Source: Bacterioplanes sp965233665 | GTDB lineage: Bacteria; Pseudomonadota; Gammaproteobacteria; Pseudomonadales; Oceanobacteraceae | DNA length: 64,000 nucleotides | NCBI GenBank assembly: GCA_965233665.1 | Contig: CBDDTG010000069.1 | Coordinates: forward strand, 1-64,000 | Direction of reading: 5' to 3' | In this document: piece after piece, positions 61,604-64,000 of the stretch | Position numbering within the stretch: position 1 is the stretch's first letter | How the letters are laid out: every line of letters begins with the position of its first letter | The notes under the pieces: generated by a model | What the model was told of the DNA's origin: nothing | Seen by the model: only the letters and a program-made list of their open reading frames with translations | Database searches by the model: none | Translations under genes and position numbers: made by a program

Positions 61604-61972
61604 CTAGTTAGGCGAATGTAACCCTAAACGATTACCTTCGCTATCTAGAAACAACGCAAAAAAACCACTTTCATCCGCATGGGGCGTTTTGCCTAATACT
61701 ATCTTTCCGCCATTGGGCTCTACGCGTGATAATACCCGCTGCAAATCATCCCCTGCGTTAAGGTACAGGGTCACACCAGAGCTAGAGGGCGCACAGCCTT
61801 CACCTTGCATAATGACGCCAACCGTCGATTGCTCATCGTAAGGAAATAGACCTAGCTTGATATCCTCCATCTCCATGACCTCGATGGATACATCCAAGAT
61901 GGCACTGTAAAACGCCACGGCGCGGGTTAAGTCGGTGGCTGGAATCTCAAATATGGCAGCAAGGTTGTTCAT
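61604..61972 (-). CDS. VOC family protein
   Basis: The 122-residue protein (IFEIPATDLTRAVAFYSAIL) shows two VOC modules, and the second has HADESGFFALFLDSEGNRLG with a glutamate ligand position. It resembles the PhnB/glyoxalase-like proteins often beside AraC regulators. The function is unknown. It lies 115 bases after the AraC-type gene on the same strand. Confidence 0.85.
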   Translation of the reverse strand: MNNLAAIFEIPATDLTRAVAFYSAILDVSIEVMEMEDIKLGLFPYDEQSTVGVIMQGEGCAPSSSGVTLYLNAGDDLQRVLSRVEPNGGKIVLGKTPHADESGFFALFLDSEGNRLGLHSPN

Positions 61973-62087
61973 GTTTTTACCCCTTCAAGTTTGGATAGAC
62001 GATTTCATCATCGAAGCCAGCTAAACCTAGTACAAGCATCCAAGATGCCAATTGTAAAAAAACGACAAACATCATCTGTTGATGCCG

Positions 62088-62900
62088 CTACTTGTAAAAA
62101 GCCGTTGAAAGCGCTGTGCTTTTATCGATTAAAAACTTGCTAGGCGATACCCCAGTAAAGTGTTTGAAGTCTTTGATGAAGTGCGATTGATCGTAGTAGC
62201 GGCTGTTATGCGCGATATCGGTCAGGCTGCCCTCTTGATTCAACACCAGCTTTAACGCCGTTTGCATGCGTACCAGCTTGCACAGTTGTTTCGGGCTCAT
62301 ACCAACTTGCTGTAAGAACTTTCGTTCTAGCTGACGTTTTTGGCTAGCATCCTGGCTGGCAACGTCGTCAATCGACACCCGGCCATTGCTGTTCGAAATC
62401 AGTTGCACGGTTTTTAGTACCAAGTCTTCAATCCGCTTCTCGTCCGTCAGCCTCTCCAGCAAAAATGCCTCAACCGCCTTGATTCGATCCAGAGTGGTCG
62501 GCGCATCGATAATGGCTTGCTCAAGGCGCGAGCCATCTGGCTGGCCAAAGACCTCAGCAATCGGGGTTTCTTTGTTTCTAAGATCTTTTAGCGGCACATC
62601 GGCAAACAATGAAAAACCAAAGGGCGAAAAGCTCGCTGCAAAGCTATTTACATACCCAGTAGGCTGAACGTAGAAAGGCTGGCTGGTCTGGCCCAGTACC
62701 ATAGCGCGGGGCTGCAATACGAACTCAGTGTCTGAAACAAAGCGACGAATATCATCACCAAGAATAAACGCCAGTTCAATACCGCCATCGGGCACAATGG
62801 TTTGCTTCTCAGAGCTGTGCTCTGGCGGGACTCCGAGTGTCCAATAGTAGTTAATAAAGGGGGCTAAGTCTTCACTGGGTTCGTAGGTGTTGTAGTCCAT
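62088..62900 (-). CDS. AraC-family transcriptional regulator
   Basis: The 270-residue protein has a DUF6597-like N-terminal domain (EPSEDLAPFINYYWTLGVPP, VPDGGIELAFILGDDIRRFV) and a C-terminal AraC double helix-turn-helix (QVGMSPKQLCKLVRMQTALK, LTDIAHNSRYYDQSHFIKDF, FTGVSPSKF). It may regulate the VOC gene downstream. The effector is unknown. Confidence 0.9.
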   Translation of the reverse strand: MDYNTYEPSEDLAPFINYYWTLGVPPEHSSEKQTIVPDGGIELAFILGDDIRRFVSDTEFVLQPRAMVLGQTSQPFYVQPTGYVNSFAASFSPFGFSLFADVPLKDLRNKETPIAEVFGQPDGSRLEQAIIDAPTTLDRIKAVEAFLLERLTDEKRIEDLVLKTVQLISNSNGRVSIDDVASQDASQKRQLERKFLQQVGMSPKQLCKLVRMQTALKLVLNQEGSLTDIAHNSRYYDQSHFIKDFKHFTGVSPSKFLIDKSTALSTAFYK

Positions 62901-63023
62901 GCTTATTCCTGTAGGCCCGAAAAGCTGCGTCGGGAAAAGCTACCACAGAGTCTGCATTCAACCAAAAAATAGTGTTAAATGGCTGATCATCCAGCCCGGC
63001 TAGCAAAGGAAGTTAGAATAATC

Positions 63024-63506
63024 ATGAAGATTTTAAAAGTGCTTGGATTCATTCCCGTTACTATTATTTGTGCCTGGTACCTATTCGAGGATTTCTGGTA
63101 TAGAAGGTATATCCCTGAAAATATTGGTCTCAACTATCATATTTCTATCAAATCGAGTGCTGGATTCAGGGAGGGCTGTGGCACGGCTGTGTATAGAATG
63201 AATAGAGAGACTGCAGAGGCGATTAAAGAGCAAGGCATTAAATTCTTTGCCGGTGCGGGCCAGGATAAAGGCCGTCCTGGTGGATACCATGTTTATGGTA
63301 AGTGGATGCAAACGCCCAGAGATGATTGGCATAGAGCAGAAAATTGGTCATATGAACTGCTGTGCGGTGGGAGTATCGGTGACTCCCTGTATGATGAAAT
63401 CGTAGAGAGTGGACGAACCGCAGGTTCGTACTATTCGTACAAACATGAGGCTGTTTTAATGGTGATGCCCGAGAAGAGACTCGTGGTTTTCAGCCACAAC
63501 GGTTAG
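63024..63506 (+). CDS. Membrane-anchored hypothetical protein
   Basis: A 160-residue protein with one N-terminal helix (VLGFIPVTIICAWYLFEDFW) and a soluble remainder (GFREGCGTAVYRMNRETAEA). The start was set at the ATG at 63024; a longer frame begins at 62979. I do not recognise the family. It stands alone between AraC and a partial acetyltransferase. Confidence 0.6.
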   Translation: MKILKVLGFIPVTIICAWYLFEDFWYRRYIPENIGLNYHISIKSSAGFREGCGTAVYRMNRETAEAIKEQGIKFFAGAGQDKGRPGGYHVYGKWMQTPRDDWHRAENWSYELLCGGSIGDSLYDEIVESGRTAGSYYSYKHEAVLMVMPEKRLVVFSHNG

Positions 63507-63603
63507 TACACACCATAACAATGCCGACGCGATGTCGGCTGCATTGCACTTTCGGCCATTCTATCGGCGCACATAACGCAAGCACCGTGATTTCGAGATC
63601 AAT

Positions 63604-64000
63604 ATGGAAATACGAAGAATCAAACAAGACGATTTAGATAGCTTTGTCGCTCTTTGGCAAGGCGTATTTGAAGAAGGGGCTTATCTTAGAAGTCCGCCAC
63701 CGCCTAAAGATAAAGTGTCACAGGTACTTGGCAAAGTTGAGAAGCTTGAAATTCCAAACTTTGTGGCCTTGTCCGATGGTAAAGTGATAGCCAGTGTTGA
63801 GGCTTTCCCTGGCTCCATGTGTGGGCAAGAAGGCACAGATGTTGGTTTTTTGGGTGCCCAGGTCCACCGTGATTTTAGAGGCCAAGGCATTGGGAAAAAG
63901 CTATTAGACCGCGTTATTTCGGATAGCAAGCGCTTTGGTTACCAAGAGCTCAGGCTCGAAGTATATGAGTCGAATATCGCCGCCAGAAAACTCTATGAAG
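63604..64000 (+). CDS. GNAT family N-acetyltransferase, partial
   Basis: The ATG at 63604 starts MEIRRIKQDDLDSFVALWQG. The acetyl-CoA motif is HRDFRGQGIGKKLLDRVI, followed by LRLEVYESNIAARKLYE where the window ends, so the C-terminus is missing. A short GCCGAC/GTCGGC hairpin lies upstream near 63523-63540. The substrate is unknown. Confidence 0.82.
   Translation, partial: MEIRRIKQDDLDSFVALWQGVFEEGAYLRSPPPPKDKVSQVLGKVEKLEIPNFVALSDGKVIASVEAFPGSMCGQEGTDVGFLGAQVHRDFRGQGIGKKLLDRVISDSKRFGYQELRLEVYESNIAARKLYE

Overview
The window looks like chromosomal DNA from a free-living, probably aquatic gammaproteobacterium related to pseudomonads or Oceanospirillales. The main evidence is the gene order argH / algZ-algR / hemC-hemD-hemX-hemY, which is the Pseudomonas arrangement, together with a ubiD–ferredoxin-reductase pair, trmB, a PaeA/YtfL homologue and a hutCUH/hutIG locus. 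I cannot name the genus. No rRNA, tRNA, CRISPR array or complete insertion sequence was recognised.

Layout. 1–1.4 kb: frameshifted remains of a phage tail-fibre-like gene and of the gene after it. 1.4–12.2 kb: core block with a small frameshifted membrane-protein gene, argH, the AlgZ/AlgR-type two-component system, an inserted cydAB cytochrome bd oxidase pair, and hemCDXY. 12.2–18.2 kb: a GH114-like lipoprotein facing a large hybrid histidine kinase and an HD-GYP response regulator. 18.4–22.7 kb: a small kinase-fold phosphotransferase, a 262-bp MITE, a secreted transglutaminase-like protein with a C-terminal lectin-like region, and an acetyltransferase. 22.2–26.4 kb: a NarL/DesK-type two-component operon and small membrane proteins. 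26.9–28.2 kb: paeA. 28.2–33.2 kb: an AT-richer accessory stretch carrying a nucleotidyltransferase, a subclass B2 metallo-beta-lactamase, an acetyltransferase and a periplasmic binding protein. 33.3–39.6 kb: histidine utilisation, with single-base frameshifts in hutC and hutI. 39.6–52 kb: assorted functions including a second, intact MITE copy, a GGDEF/EAL protein, MscS, an iron-sulphur flavin reductase, UbiD and TrmB; a 149-bp tandem duplication separates mscS from the reductase gene. 52–64 kb: a nucleoside-hydrolase-like lipoprotein, a frameshifted nitrilase, the MtfA peptidase, LysR and AraC regulators, VOC proteins, a monooxygenase gene with a premature stop, and hypotheticals.

How the genes work together. 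hemCDXY supplies tetrapyrrole from porphobilinogen, and the adjacent cydAB encodes an oxidase that uses haem. hutH, hutU, hutI and hutG form the four-step route from histidine to glutamate plus formamide; HutC would repress it through a palindromic operator between hutC and hutI. Several signalling modules (AlgZR, hybrid kinase/HD-GYP, NarL-type, GGDEF/EAL) point to c-di-GMP and surface or lifestyle control.

The strongest observations are: (1) a metallo-beta-lactamase with all the ligands and signature residues of subclass B2 (CphA-like) carbapenemases; (2) a two-copy 262-bp MITE whose intact copy has perfect 18-bp terminal inverted repeats and a CTAG target duplication; (3) several single-base frameshifts or nonsense changes in otherwise well-conserved genes, two of them in the hut locus. 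These could be real decay or assembly errors. All family assignments are made by reading the sequence and were not checked against a database.
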